Origin: CAVSUR01 sp963846005
GTDB lineage: Bacteria; Actinomycetota; Actinomycetes; Streptosporangiales; Streptosporangiaceae
Length of the DNA: 64,000 nt
Assembly (NCBI GenBank): GCA_963846005.1
Contig: CAWJUH010000005.1
Coordinates: 124,001 to 188,000 of the forward strand
Reading direction: 5' to 3'
A program made the position numbers and the translations under genes. Under the pieces are notes generated by a model that was given only the letters and a program-made list of their open reading frames with translations, did no database searches and was not told where the DNA came from. Of this stretch, positions 43,688 to 52,242 are shown one piece after another (position 1 is the stretch's first letter; each line of letters begins with the position of its first letter).

Positions 43688-44008
43688 TCAGCGAGCCTGC
43701 GCGTAGGCCAGCGCCTCGCGGGCCAAGTCCGGCCAGGCCAGGGCGGACCCAGGAGCGAGAGCCAGCCACTCGCGCATCGGCGTCCCCTTGCCGGCGTCGA
43801 AATGATCCCCGTGCCCGGCCGCAACCAGCTCGCTGACCCGGGTGGCGGGCAGCTTGGCGACCAGCCGGCCGCGCACCAGCATGACGAAGATCTTGCGCCG
43901 GAAGCGCAGCGCGCTGCGCCCGAAACCGCTGCCGCCGGCCGGCGGCTCGACCCCGTCGGTCCCGGCCAGCTCGTCGATCAGGTCCTCGTACCGCTCCTGC
44001 GGCGTCAC
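43688..44008 (-). CDS. TfoX/Sxy N-terminal-like small protein
   Basis: 106 residues. TPQERYEDLIDELAGTDGVEPP, GFGRSALRFRRKIFVMLVRGRLVAKLPATRVSELVAAGHGDHFDAGKGTPMREWLAL follows the fold and motif order of the TfoX/Sxy N-terminal (also annotated MmcQ/YjbR-like) small proteins found widely in actinobacteria. No competence role is implied for the stand-alone form. The start is GTG 44008 with a weak GGGACC upstream. Confidence 0.72.
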   Translation of the reverse strand: MTPQERYEDLIDELAGTDGVEPPAGGSGFGRSALRFRRKIFVMLVRGRLVAKLPATRVSELVAAGHGDHFDAGKGTPMREWLALAPGSALAWPDLAREALAYAQAR

Positions 44009-44199
44009 GGCCCGGTCCCGGCCGCCTGGCCCGCACCCGTCTGGCCCGCGCCCGGCCGGCCTGCGCCCTCGACGTCCATCCGCGCCTCCACCTGGCCCTG
44101 TCTGCTCGCGCGAGCCTAACTCCGCCCGCTGACATCACCCGGCCGGCTCAGAGCACCAGTCCCAGGCTGATGAACGCGCCGGACTGCGCGGCCCGCTTG

Positions 44200-44227
44200 C
44201 ATTATGCAGGTAATTACCTGCATAATG
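44200..44227. promoter_or_regulatory. Perfect 28-bp palindromic operator and overlapping promoter
   Basis: The half-site CATTATGCAGGTAA is followed by its exact reverse complement; the core AGGTAATTACCT is AT-rich against a GC-rich background. On the plus strand TTGCAT (44197-44202) and CATAAT (44221-44226) are separated by 18 bp and make a good sigma-70-type promoter. Transcription would begin about 6-7 nt later, at the GTG of the ArsR gene, so the message is probably leaderless and directly occluded by repressor binding. Confidence 0.85.
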
Positions 44228-44232
44228 GGCGC

Positions 44233-45057
44233 GTGAGCACGGATGACCTGGTGTTCCGGGCGCTGGCGGATCCGACCCGGCGGGCGCTGCTGGACCGGCT
44301 ACGCGAGCGCAACGGCCAGGCGCTGGGCGAGCTGTGCGGGCCGCTGGCGATGGCCCGGCAATCCGCCACCCAGCATCTCGGCGTGCTGGAGGCCGCGAAC
44401 CTGGTCACCACCGTCCGCCACGGCCGGGAGAAACTGCACTACCTGAATCCCGTCCCGCTGTGGGAGGCCTCGCAGCGCTGGATTGCCGCGTTCGAGCAGC
44501 CGCGCCTGCGCGCGCTGAGCACCGTCAAGCGACAAGCAGAGGAGGGCATCATGGCCGGCCAGCCGGACTATGTGTACGTCACCTACATCGAAAGCTCGCC
44601 CGAGCGGGTGTGGCAGGCCCTCACCGACGCGGACCTGACCGCGCAGTACTGGGGGCACAGCAACGTCTCGGACTGGCAGGCCGGCTCGGCCTGGGAGCAC
44701 CGGCGCACCGACGGATCGGGGATCGCCGACGTGGTCGGCACCGTACTGGAGGCGGACCCGCCGCGGCGGCTCACGGTCACCTTCGACGCGCCCGGCCCGC
44801 CGCCGGCCGGCGGCCCGTCGCGGGTGACCTTCGAGATCGAGCCCTACCACGAGATCGTCCGGCTCACCGTCAGCCACGCGAACCTGGCCGGCCAGGAAGC
44901 CCTGGACGCGATCTCGGCCGGCTGGCCTGCCGTCTGCGCCAACCTCAAGTCGCTGCTGGAGACCGGTCACGTGCTGCCCCGCGCCCCGTGGGAGATGCAC
45001 GCCGAGCTGCGCGCGGCGCAGATGGCCCGCGCCGGCGGCGCGCCCGCGCCGCGGTAG
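44233..45057 (+). CDS. ArsR-family regulator fused to SRPBCC (AHSA1/START-like) domain
   Basis: 274 residues. The N-terminal half is an ArsR winged helix: VFRALADPTRRALLDRLRERNGQALGELCGPLAMARQSATQHLGVLEAANLVTTVRHGREKLHYLNPVPL. From residue ~108 an SRPBCC ligand-binding fold follows: YVYVTYIESSPERVWQALTDADLTAQYWGHSNVSDWQAGSAWEHRR, with a hydrophobic-cavity pattern. Known relatives act as repressors that release DNA when a small molecule occupies the SRPBCC cavity, or regulate an adjacent SRPBCC gene. The perfect palindrome 6 bp upstream is surely its own operator. An APH homologue follows by 9 bp. Confidence 0.88.
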   Translation: MSTDDLVFRALADPTRRALLDRLRERNGQALGELCGPLAMARQSATQHLGVLEAANLVTTVRHGREKLHYLNPVPLWEASQRWIAAFEQPRLRALSTVKRQAEEGIMAGQPDYVYVTYIESSPERVWQALTDADLTAQYWGHSNVSDWQAGSAWEHRRTDGSGIADVVGTVLEADPPRRLTVTFDAPGPPPAGGPSRVTFEIEPYHEIVRLTVSHANLAGQEALDAISAGWPAVCANLKSLLETGHVLPRAPWEMHAELRAAQMARAGGAPAPR

Positions 45058-45066
45058 AAAGGGCGG

Positions 45067-45912
45067 ATGCACTCCGAGCCGGCGGCAGCCGGGTGGCAGC
45101 CTGGCCGGCCGATGCCGGCGGGCGCGCAGCCGCCGGACCTGCCCGTGCCCGCTGCGGTGCTGGCCGCAGCGGCCGGCCGGCCCGCCCGGCTGGCCTGGCA
45201 CAACCAGGCAGGCGGGCGGACCTACGAGATCGGCGCGGACCCGGACCGCTGCTTCGCCAAGTGGGCGCCGGCCGGGAGCGGGCTCGACCTGGCCGCGGAG
45301 GCGGCCAGGCTGGCCTGGGCGGTGCCGCACAGCCCGGTGCCGCGGCTGCTCGGCTCCGGGCGGGACGAGGCCGGAACCTGGCTGGTCACCGCGGCGCTGC
45401 CCGGTGCCAGCGCGGTCAGCGAACCGTGGCGGGCGCGGCCGCGGGCCGCCGTCACCGCGATCGGCTCGGGGCTGCGCGCGCTGCACGATGCGCTGCCGGT
45501 CGCATCCTGCCCGTTCTCCTGGTCGGCTCGCGACCGGCTGGCCGTCGCCCGCCAGCGCGTCGCGGCCGGCCTGATCGGCCCGGCGGACATTCACGAGGAC
45601 TTCCAGCCGGTGCGCCTGTCCGCGGCCCTGGGCCTGCTCGCTGACCCGCCGGACATCGACCGGCTGGTGGTCTGCCACGGCGACAGCTGCGCGCCGAATA
45701 CGCTGATCGGCGCGGACGGCCGCTGGTCCGGGCATGTCGACCTCGGCGACCTCGGCGTCGCCGACCGGTGGGCCGACCTGGCCATCGCCACCTGGAGCAC
45801 GCAGTGGAACTACGGCCCGGGCTGGGAGGAAACGCTGCTGGCCGCCTACGGCATCGCACCCGATCCGGCGCGGACCCGCTACTACCGGCTGCTGTGGGAG
45901 TTCGGCCCCTGA
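45067..45912 (+). CDS. Aminoglycoside phosphotransferase family protein (APH(3')/APH(3'')-like)
   Basis: 281 residues. LVVCHGDSCAPNTLIGADGRWSGHVDLGDLGVADRWADLAIATWSTQWNYG carries the kinase catalytic loop (H-G-D-x-C-x-P-N) and metal-binding D-L-G of APH enzymes. GRTYEIGADPDRCFAKWAP holds the nucleotide Lys, and YYRLLWEF is the typical C-terminal helix. Relatives include streptomycin and kanamycin kinases, but many actinobacterial homologues act on other small molecules. ATG 45067 has AAAGGGCGG just before it. It sits 9 bp behind the ArsR-SRPBCC gene and is likely controlled by it. Confidence 0.85.
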   Translation: MHSEPAAAGWQPGRPMPAGAQPPDLPVPAAVLAAAAGRPARLAWHNQAGGRTYEIGADPDRCFAKWAPAGSGLDLAAEAARLAWAVPHSPVPRLLGSGRDEAGTWLVTAALPGASAVSEPWRARPRAAVTAIGSGLRALHDALPVASCPFSWSARDRLAVARQRVAAGLIGPADIHEDFQPVRLSAALGLLADPPDIDRLVVCHGDSCAPNTLIGADGRWSGHVDLGDLGVADRWADLAIATWSTQWNYGPGWEETLLAAYGIAPDPARTRYYRLLWEFGP

Positions 45913-45931
45913 CCAGCGAGCGGCCGGGCGG

Positions 45932-46672
45932 TCACGCCAGGCGCCGCTCGGTGGCCCACCGGGTCAGCTGGTGCCGGGTGGACAGCTGCAGCTTGCGCAG
46001 CACCGACGACACGTGGGTCTCCACCGTCTTGGCCGAGATGAACAGCTCGCGGGCGATCTCCCGGTAGGTATAGCCGCGGGCGATCAGCCGCAGCACCTCG
46101 CGCTCGCGCGGGGTGAGCTGGTCGAGCTCGGGATCGAGCGCGGGCGCGGCCGCGGCCGCGCCCGGCTGCGCGGCGAAGGCGTCCAGCACGAAGCCGGCCA
46201 GCCGGGGGGAGAACACCACGTCCCCGGCCGCCACCCGGCGGATCGCGTCGACCAGTTCCGGGGCGGAGATCGTCTTGGTGACATAGCCGCGGGCCCCGGC
46301 CCTGATCACGGCGATTACGTCCTCCGGCGCGTCGGAGGCCGACAGGGCCAGGAAGCGCACCTGCGGATGGTCCGGCCGGACCGCCGCGGCGACGGCCTGG
46401 CCGCCGCCATCGGGCAGGTGCACGTCCAGCAGCACCACGTCGGGCAGGCGGTCGCTGATCAGCGCGATGGCCGACTCGACGTCACCCGCCTCGCCGACCA
46501 CCTCTACAGAGCCGCTGAGCTCCGAGCGCACGCCGGAGCGGAACAAGCCGTGGTCGTCGACGAGAAACACCCGCGGCCCGGCCCCGGCCGGGCCTGCCCC
46601 GGTCGCGCCCGCCCCGTTGCCCGCCCTGTTGCCTGCTCTGCTGCCTCCTCCGGCCGGGCCTGGCCCGGTCAT
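45932..46672 (-). CDS. LuxR-family response regulator
   Basis: 246 residues. After a disordered Gly/Ala N-terminus, a receiver domain reads RVFLVDDHGLFRSGVRSEL (acidic pair), DVVLLDVHLPDGGG (phospho-Asp), FLALSASDAPEDVIAVIRAGARGYVTK. The C-terminus is a LuxR HTH: LTPREREVLRLIARGYTYREIARELFISAKTVETHVSSVLRKLQL. ATG 46672 overlaps the stop of the PspC kinase gene (ATGA), so the two are a cognate pair. A perfect inverted repeat (48455-48472) in the divergent promoter is a candidate site. Confidence 0.93.
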   Translation of the reverse strand: MTGPGPAGGGSRAGNRAGNGAGATGAGPAGAGPRVFLVDDHGLFRSGVRSELSGSVEVVGEAGDVESAIALISDRLPDVVLLDVHLPDGGGQAVAAAVRPDHPQVRFLALSASDAPEDVIAVIRAGARGYVTKTISAPELVDAIRRVAAGDVVFSPRLAGFVLDAFAAQPGAAAAAPALDPELDQLTPREREVLRLIARGYTYREIARELFISAKTVETHVSSVLRKLQLSTRHQLTRWATERRLA

Positions 46673-48420
46673 GTCGGGCTCGGCTGGCGCTCGCCGGCCC
46701 GGCGCGGCATGACCAGCGCGACCTCGGTGCCCTCGCCGGGGGCGGTGCGCACGGTCGCGGTGCCGCCACGGCGGGCCATCCGGCCGCGGATCGACTCGGC
46801 CAGGCCCTTGCGGTCCGCGGGCACCGCATCCGGGTCGAAACCGCGGCCCCGGTCGCGCACGAACAGCGAGACCTCGCCCGGCTCGACCTCGGCGAAGATC
46901 GACACCACATCGGCGCCTGACCACTTGACGGCGTTCAGCGTGGCCTCCCGGCCGGCGGCCAGCAGCGCGCCCAGGTCATCGTCGAGCGGGCAGTCGCCGA
47001 CGGTCACCGCCTCGACGGTCGCGCCGTGCTGCTGCTCGATCTCGCGCTGGATGATCCGCACCCCGGCGGCGACCGACAGGTTGTCCCCGTCCAGCGAGCC
47101 GGGCGGCTTGTTCTCGAACAGCCACGACCGCAACTCCCGCTCCTGGGCCCGCGCCAGCTGGATGACCTGCTGCGGGTCGTCGGCGCGGCGCTGGATCAGC
47201 GCGAGCGTCTGCAGTACCGAGTCGTGCACCCGGGAGGCGATGTCGGCGCGCTCCTCGGCCCGGGCGCGCTTCTGCCGTTCCTCGGCCAGGTCCCGGGCGA
47301 TGCGCAGCCACCACGGCGCCAGGATCACCAGCAGGGCGACCAGCACCAGCAGCGCGGCGCTCAGCGGCCACAGCGTGGAGTGCTTCCTGTGCGGGGCATA
47401 CAGCATGGCCATGCCGATCAGCAGCAGCGCGACGGCGATGGCCCCGCGCCACACCAGCGACGACCGCCGGTGCGTCTCGGTCAGGCCGAGCAGCGGCTCG
47501 GCGATCCGGCGCACCGTGGCCTGCTCGTCGGCGGGAGCGTTGCGCCATAGCAGCACCAGGGCGCCGGTGCTGATGGTCAGGGCCCAGCCGTAAGTGCTCA
47601 CCCAGCCGGCGTTCAGCCGGGACACGGCGATCAGGATCACGATCAGCACCGAGCACAGCGCGGCGGCCAGCGCCAGCCCGCGCCCGTCGGCCAGCGCCCG
47701 GCTGCCGACCGAGGCACCGTCGCTGGCGGCGGGCAGGAACAGCCAGGCCACCACGTATACGGCGAGGCCGAACCCGCTGAACAGCCCGGCGATCACGAAG
47801 GCGGCGCGCACCACCCGCACGTCCAGGCCGGTGCGGGCGGAGATGCCGGCCGCGACGCCGCCCAGCATCCGGTTGCCGGTCTGGCGCCGCAACGGGCCGC
47901 TGCCGCGCGGCCCGCGGGCCCAGCGGCCGTGCTGGCCGAACCGGCCGGGCCGCCCCCACGGTCCCTGCGGCGGCCCGCCAGGACCGCCAGGACCGCCCGG
48001 TCCCCGCCAGGGCCTGTCGTCCCAGGGCGGGCCATAGCCAGCAGCGCCGGGCTGGCTGTAGCCACCGTCGCCGGGCTGCCCGTAGCCACCGTCGCCAGGC
48101 TGCCCGCGGCCGGGCTCGCCGGGCTGGCCAGGACCAGCAGCGCCGGGACGGCCGTAGCCGGGGGCGTATCCCGGGCTGGCGCCGGGCGCTCCGTACTCAA
48201 CGGTGGGATGGCCCGGGCTGCCCGGGCCTCTCAGCTCGGCCGGGTGGGTCGGCTCGGGACCGGGGGAGCCGGAGCCGTCCGGGCGAGGCGGCCGGCCGGG
48301 GCCGGGCGCGCGGAACTCCCCAGCCGGGGTCCCGGCCCGGAATTCCTCCGTCGGGCTGTCCGGACCGCGGCGGGAGCCGCCGCGAGCGCCGGAGCGCGGG
48401 CCGCCTGGTTGCTGTTCCAC
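46669..48420 (-). CDS. PspC-domain sensor histidine kinase
   Basis: 583 residues. A long Pro/Gly-rich cytoplasmic start with GYGQPGDGGY-type repeats leads to a PspC domain (RMLGGVAAGISARTGLDVRVVRAAFVIAGLFSGFGLAVYVVAWLFLP). Several more helices follow, then a dimerisation region with ERADIASRVHDSVLQTLALIQRRADDP (phospho-His) and HATPase_c (GREATLNAVKWSGA, FVRDRGRGFDPDAV, GLAESIRGRMARRGG). PspC kinases in actinobacteria sense envelope or membrane stress. The start is GTG 48420. The partner regulator follows with a 4-bp overlap; PspC and DUF1707 genes are divergent. Confidence 0.92.
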   Translation of the reverse strand: MEQQPGGPRSGARGGSRRGPDSPTEEFRAGTPAGEFRAPGPGRPPRPDGSGSPGPEPTHPAELRGPGSPGHPTVEYGAPGASPGYAPGYGRPGAAGPGQPGEPGRGQPGDGGYGQPGDGGYSQPGAAGYGPPWDDRPWRGPGGPGGPGGPPQGPWGRPGRFGQHGRWARGPRGSGPLRRQTGNRMLGGVAAGISARTGLDVRVVRAAFVIAGLFSGFGLAVYVVAWLFLPAASDGASVGSRALADGRGLALAAALCSVLIVILIAVSRLNAGWVSTYGWALTISTGALVLLWRNAPADEQATVRRIAEPLLGLTETHRRSSLVWRGAIAVALLLIGMAMLYAPHRKHSTLWPLSAALLVLVALLVILAPWWLRIARDLAEERQKRARAEERADIASRVHDSVLQTLALIQRRADDPQQVIQLARAQERELRSWLFENKPPGSLDGDNLSVAAGVRIIQREIEQQHGATVEAVTVGDCPLDDDLGALLAAGREATLNAVKWSGADVVSIFAEVEPGEVSLFVRDRGRGFDPDAVPADRKGLAESIRGRMARRGGTATVRTAPGEGTEVALVMPRRAGERQPSPT

Positions 48421-48454
48421 CGTTCCATCATCGCGCCATATCCGGAGTGGGTGT

Positions 48455-48472
48455 ATCAGGGTTGTCCCTGAT
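48455..48472. promoter_or_regulatory. Perfect inverted repeat in the divergent PspC promoter region
   Basis: ATCAGGG-TTGT-CCCTGAT has perfect 7-bp arms with a 4-bp spacer. It lies between the divergent PspC kinase and PspC/DUF1707 genes, with another CAGGG half-site about 30 bp further on. It is the natural candidate for binding by the LuxR regulator encoded next door. Confidence 0.6.
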
Positions 48473-48551
48473 CCGGCCCGGGCCCGATCTCAGGGTCGGC
48501 GCCGGGACGTTCCCGATACCGGCGTGCGCGGCCGCGCCGCACGCTGGAGTC

Positions 48552-49061
48552 ATGGACACCACAACCGCGCACACCGCCACCACACCCGACGACCACACCG
48601 CCCGCGACCAGGAGCAGGTCCGCGACCAGGAGCCCCGCGACCAGGAGCAGGTCCGCGGCCCGCACGCGCAGGGCCCGCACGACCAGGGGCCGCAGGAGCG
48701 GAACCCCTACGACCAGGGCCCGCACCACCAGGGCCCGCACCACCAGGGCCCGTACGACCAGGGCCCGTACGACCAGGACGGCCGCGAGCAGGCCGGCGGC
48801 TACTACGGGTCCGGTTCGGCGGGCTGGCAGCAGGCCCTGCGCCGGCCGGTCCACGACCGGATGCTGGCCGGGGTTGCCTCCGGCATCGCCCGCTACCTCG
48901 GCGTGGACGCCGCCATCGTCCGGATCGTGCTGGTCGTGCTGACCTTCGCCGGGGGCGCCGGCCTGCCGCTGTACCTGGCGGGCTGGCTGCTCATCCCGGA
49001 AGAGGGCACCGACCAGTCCATCGCCAGCGAATTCCTGGCCCGGCCCGGGCAGTCCCGCTAA
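48552..49061 (+). CDS. PspC domain membrane protein with His/Gln/Gly/Pro repeats
   Basis: 169 residues. The first ~95 are hydrophilic, with repeats of the DQGPHHQGP and DQGPYDQ type encoded by short tandem nucleotide repeats. Then comes a single PspC domain: HDRMLAGVASGIARYLGVDAAIVRIVLVVLTFAGGAGLPLYLAGWLLIPEEG. It likely resides in the membrane and communicates with the PspC kinase opposite. ATG 48552 has CTGGAG just upstream. Repeat length may vary. Confidence 0.85.
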   Translation: MDTTTAHTATTPDDHTARDQEQVRDQEPRDQEQVRGPHAQGPHDQGPQERNPYDQGPHHQGPHHQGPYDQGPYDQDGREQAGGYYGSGSAGWQQALRRPVHDRMLAGVASGIARYLGVDAAIVRIVLVVLTFAGGAGLPLYLAGWLLIPEEGTDQSIASEFLARPGQSR

Positions 49062-49100
49062 CCGGTGCGCAACGGCGCGCCGCCAAGGAGGCAAGTAGCT

Positions 49101-49598
49101 ATGTCGACATCAACGAGGCCGCCGTGGGCGGGAGGCCCCTCGACGCGCCGTCCCGGTCCCGCTGACCCGCGCATGCGGGTGTCGGATGCCGAGCGTGCCG
49201 AGGTTGCCGACCGGCTGTCCCGCCACTACGGCGACGGACGGCTCGACCAGGCCGAGTTCGAGGAGCGGCTGGACCAGGCCATGAAGGCCAAGACCCGGGC
49301 CGACTTCGACGGCCTGTTCGCCGACCTGCCCGGTGGCGGCCCCGGAACGAGCGGGCCGGCCGCGGGGCCGGCGTTCGGCCCGGTTCCGGCGGGCGGGCCC
49401 GGGCTGGCCGGGCCGCCGCCCGGCGTGTGCGCCGCGCCCTGGCACCGGCGGCACCGCGGCCTGTTCCTGCTGCTGGTCGTGCTCGCCGCGGTCATCATGG
49501 GCCCGGCGCTGGCGCACCTGGTCGTGCCCTGGCTGGTCATCGCGCTGATCGCGTTCGTGGTGATCAGGATCTTCTCGCACCGGCCTCGCCGTAGTTAA
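49101..49598 (+). CDS. DUF1707 (SHOCT-like) domain membrane protein
   Basis: 165 residues. PADPRMRVSDAERAEVADRLSRHYGDGRLDQAEFEERLDQAMKAKTRADFDGLFADLP is the DUF1707 signature (R-x-S-D-x-(D/E)-R ... L...EGR(L/I)...EFeeR). A Gly/Pro linker and a C-terminal hairpin of two hydrophobic helices follow (RGLFLLLVVLAAVIMGPALAHLVVPWLVIALIAFVVIRIF). AAGGAGG at 49085-49091 precedes ATG 49101. With the PspC proteins it makes a typical envelope-stress module. Confidence 0.9.
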   Translation: MSTSTRPPWAGGPSTRRPGPADPRMRVSDAERAEVADRLSRHYGDGRLDQAEFEERLDQAMKAKTRADFDGLFADLPGGGPGTSGPAAGPAFGPVPAGGPGLAGPPPGVCAAPWHRRHRGLFLLLVVLAAVIMGPALAHLVVPWLVIALIAFVVIRIFSHRPRRS

Positions 49599-49819
49599 CC
49601 CGGCCGCGGCCAAAGGCCCGGACCAGATCCCGGCTCCGTGTCCCCCCGCCGGAGCCGGGATCTGCCGTGCCCGGGCGGCGCGGAACAGGCGGTCCCTGCT
49701 CCGCGCCCGTCGCGGGCCGGCTGAGCGGTGCAGATTTGTTAGCGTCGGCGGCACATATGTGCACCGTCGATGGCCGGCCATTGCCGCAACCGGCGGGGCC
49801 GGGACACCGGAGGCGGCTG

Positions 49820-50770
49820 ATGACAGAGCCAGCGCGGACAGCCGGGCCAGCGCGGACAGCCGGGCCAGCGGCGGGGCCGCTGCGGTTCGGCTTGATCGGG
49901 ACCGGCTACTGGGCGCAGGTGACCCATGCGCCGACGCTGGCCGCCGCGGACGGCGCGCAGCTGGCCGCCGTCTGGGGCCGCAATCCGCGCGCCGCAGCCG
50001 CGCTGGCCGCCGAGCACGATGCCGTGGCCTGCGCGGACGTGGACGAGCTGCTCGGCCAGGTCGACGCCGTCGCGTTCAGCGTCCCGCCGGACGTGCAGCA
50101 GCCGATCGCGGTGCGGGCCGCCCGGGCCGGACGGCACCTGCTGCTGGAAAAGCCGGTGGCCACCACCGAGGCAGCGGCCGCCGAGCTGGCCGCGGCGGTG
50201 GCCGGGGCCGGCGTCGCGTCGGTCGTGTTCTTCACCGCCCGGTTCCAGCCGGACGTGCGGGCCTGGCTGGCCGAGGTCAGCCGTCATCCGCTGGGCGGCG
50301 GGCACGCCTTGTGGCTGGGCGCCGCGCTGGACGACGACAGCCCGTTCAACACGCCCTGGCGGCGGGAGAAGGGCGGCCTGTGGGACGTCGGCCCGCACGC
50401 GGTGTCGCTGCTGTGGGCGAGCCTCGGCCCGGTGACCGCGGTGACCGCCGAGGGCGGCCGCGGCGACCTGTGCCACCTGATCCTGCACCACGCGAGCGGC
50501 GCGTCCAGCACCGCGACCTTGTCGGTGGGCGCCCCGCCGGCCGCCGCGGCGGACGACCTGATGGTCTGGGGCGAGGCCGGCCGGTTCGCCGCCCCGGCGC
50601 AGGCGCCCTCGGCCCGCGAGCCGCTGGCGATCGCCGTCGCTGAGCTGATCGCGGCGGCGCAGTGCGGCCGGCCAGAGCATCCGTGCGACGCCCAGTTCGG
50701 GGCCGACGTCACCCGGGTGCTGGCGCAGGCGCAGCACCAGCTCGACGCCCAGCGGGCCGCCCGCAGCTGA
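49820..50770 (+). CDS. Gfo/Idh/MocA family oxidoreductase
   Basis: 316 residues. RFGLIGTGYWAQVTHAPTLAAADGAQLAAVWGRNPRAAAALAAEH is the Rossmann start. VDAVAFSVPPDVQQPIAVRAARAGRHLLLEKPVATT carries the conserved E-K-P, and KGGLWDVGPHAVSLLWASLGP carries the D-x-G-x-H. Such enzymes act on sugars, inositols or related alcohols with NAD(P). ATG 49820 has GGAGG 6 nt upstream. It converges on an aldo/keto reductase gene; no shared pathway is evident. Confidence 0.9.
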   Translation: MTEPARTAGPARTAGPAAGPLRFGLIGTGYWAQVTHAPTLAAADGAQLAAVWGRNPRAAAALAAEHDAVACADVDELLGQVDAVAFSVPPDVQQPIAVRAARAGRHLLLEKPVATTEAAAAELAAAVAGAGVASVVFFTARFQPDVRAWLAEVSRHPLGGGHALWLGAALDDDSPFNTPWRREKGGLWDVGPHAVSLLWASLGPVTAVTAEGGRGDLCHLILHHASGASSTATLSVGAPPAAAADDLMVWGEAGRFAAPAQAPSAREPLAIAVAELIAAAQCGRPEHPCDAQFGADVTRVLAQAQHQLDAQRAARS

Positions 50771-50914
50771 CCGGCCAGCCCGGGACCCGGCGCGCTCCGC
50801 GCGGCTGACCGGCCGGCCCATCCCGGGCCCGCCGGGCCGGTCCCGGCTGACCTGCCAGCTCCGCCTGGTCGTGGCGGGGCCGGCCCGGCCCGGGCGTCCC
50901 GCCTACCGCGCGCT

Positions 50915-50948
50915 CTACCCCGCGCTGGAAGCTACCCCGCGCTGGAAG
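50915..50948 (-). repeat. 17-bp direct duplication carrying the aldo/keto reductase stop codon
   Basis: CTACCCCGCGCTGGAAG occurs twice in tandem (50915-50931 and 50932-50948). On the minus strand each copy ends in TAG; the first encountered (50932-50934) is the stop of the reductase gene and the second follows 17 bp later in another frame. Confidence 0.88.
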
Positions 50949-51957
50949 CGGACCAGATATTGATGCCGGCCTCCACGGCGTGCGTGTCGATGGCATCCAG
51001 CTCCGCGGCGGTCAGCGGCGGCTGCCGCACGGCGGCAACGTTCTCCTCCAGCTGGGCGATGCTGCTCGCGCCGATCAGCGCGGAGGTCACCCGGCGGTCG
51101 CGCAGCACCCAGGCGATCGCCAGCTGGGCGAGCGAGACGCCGCGGGCGGCGGCGATCTCGTTCAGGGCACGGACATGCGCCAGGTTCTGCTCGCTGAGCT
51201 GGCCGCCCGGCATCGACCCGTCCCGGCTGGCGCGCGACCCGGCCGGCACACCGTCCAGGTACTTGCTGGTCAGCAGGCCCTGGGCCAGCGGGGAGAACGC
51301 GATGCACCCGATGCCCGCACGCTCCAGCACGTCGAGCAGCCCGCGCTCGACCCACCGGTTCAGCAGCGAGTATGAAGGCTGGTGGATGAGCAGCGGAACG
51401 CCGAGCGCCCGCATGATCGCGGCGGCCTGCTCGGTCCGCTCCGGCGAGTAGGACGAGATGCCCGCGTACAGGGCGCGGCCGGACGACACGGCCGTCGCCA
51501 GCGCGCCCATGGTCTCCTCCAGCGGGGTGTCCGGGTCGTGCCGGTGGCTGTAGAAGATGTCGACGTAGTCAAGCCCCATCCGGGCCAGTGACTGGTCCAG
51601 GCTCGCCAGCAGGTACTTGCGCGAGCCCCATTCGCCGTAGGGGCCCGGCCACATGTCGTAGCCCGCCTTGGTCGAGATGATCAGCTCGTCCCGGTGGCCG
51701 TGCAGGTCGGTGCGCAGGATCTCGCCGAAGTTCGCTTCCGCGCTCCCGTACGGGGGCCCGTAGTTGTTCGCCAGGTCGATGTGGGTGATGCCCAGGTCGA
51801 AGGCCCGGCGGATGATCTGGCGCTGGCGGTCGAGCGGCACCCCGGTGCCGAAGTTCTGCCACAGGCCGAGGGACACCTCGGGCAGCCGGATGCCGCTGCG
51901 CCCGCAGCGCCGGTAGGAGATCTGGTCATAGCGATCGGCCGCCGCCACGTAGGTCAT
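50932..51957 (-). CDS. Aldo/keto reductase (YghZ/MgrA-like)
   Basis: 341 residues. ISYRRCGRSGIRLPEVSLGLWQNFG, GITHIDLANNYGPPYGSAEANFGEIL (catalytic Asp and Tyr), LIISTKAGYDMWPGPYGEWGSRKYLLASLDQSLARMGLDYVDIFYSHRHDPDTPLEETM (catalytic Lys and His) and a C-terminal VTSALIGASSIAQLEENVAA NADPH-binding motif place it with L-glyceraldehyde-3-phosphate reductase-like enzymes. Broad aldehyde detoxification is the usual role. ATG 51957 lacks a clear ribosome site. Its stop codon lies in a 17-bp duplication. Confidence 0.92.
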   Translation of the reverse strand: MTYVAAADRYDQISYRRCGRSGIRLPEVSLGLWQNFGTGVPLDRQRQIIRRAFDLGITHIDLANNYGPPYGSAEANFGEILRTDLHGHRDELIISTKAGYDMWPGPYGEWGSRKYLLASLDQSLARMGLDYVDIFYSHRHDPDTPLEETMGALATAVSSGRALYAGISSYSPERTEQAAAIMRALGVPLLIHQPSYSLLNRWVERGLLDVLERAGIGCIAFSPLAQGLLTSKYLDGVPAGSRASRDGSMPGGQLSEQNLAHVRALNEIAAARGVSLAQLAIAWVLRDRRVTSALIGASSIAQLEENVAAVRQPPLTAAELDAIDTHAVEAGINIWSASSAG

Positions 51958-52242
51958 GGCCGCAGTGTGCCACCCCCCAGCCGCTCATTGAGATCACGAT
52001 CCGCTGATCAGGCAGAACAGCTCGACACCGGCCCGCGGTAACCGGCTCGTCGCACCTCATGCGCCAGCTGCCCGGCAAGCCGCCAGGTAAGCGCCGCCGC
52101 TGAGTCCAGGCCGCCGCGTGCGCCCGCGCACTGACCCGCGAAACAAATTCCGGCGTGATCCAATCCGCCTCCTGCCTCGCCCCGAACAACCCGCAAACGG
52201 GCGTCGTCACCAGGGCGGGTCCGGATCCCGGAGGGGGATTGC

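Noticed and set aside
45067..45912. Horizontal transfer of the aminoglycoside-kinase-like gene
   Set aside because: Base composition and codon use match the neighbours, and no mobile element flanks it; treated as native.
48660..48790. Regular short repeats near 48.7 kb as a possible CRISPR array
   Set aside because: They are in-frame codon repeats for DQGPHHQGP-type residues with no spacer sequences between them.
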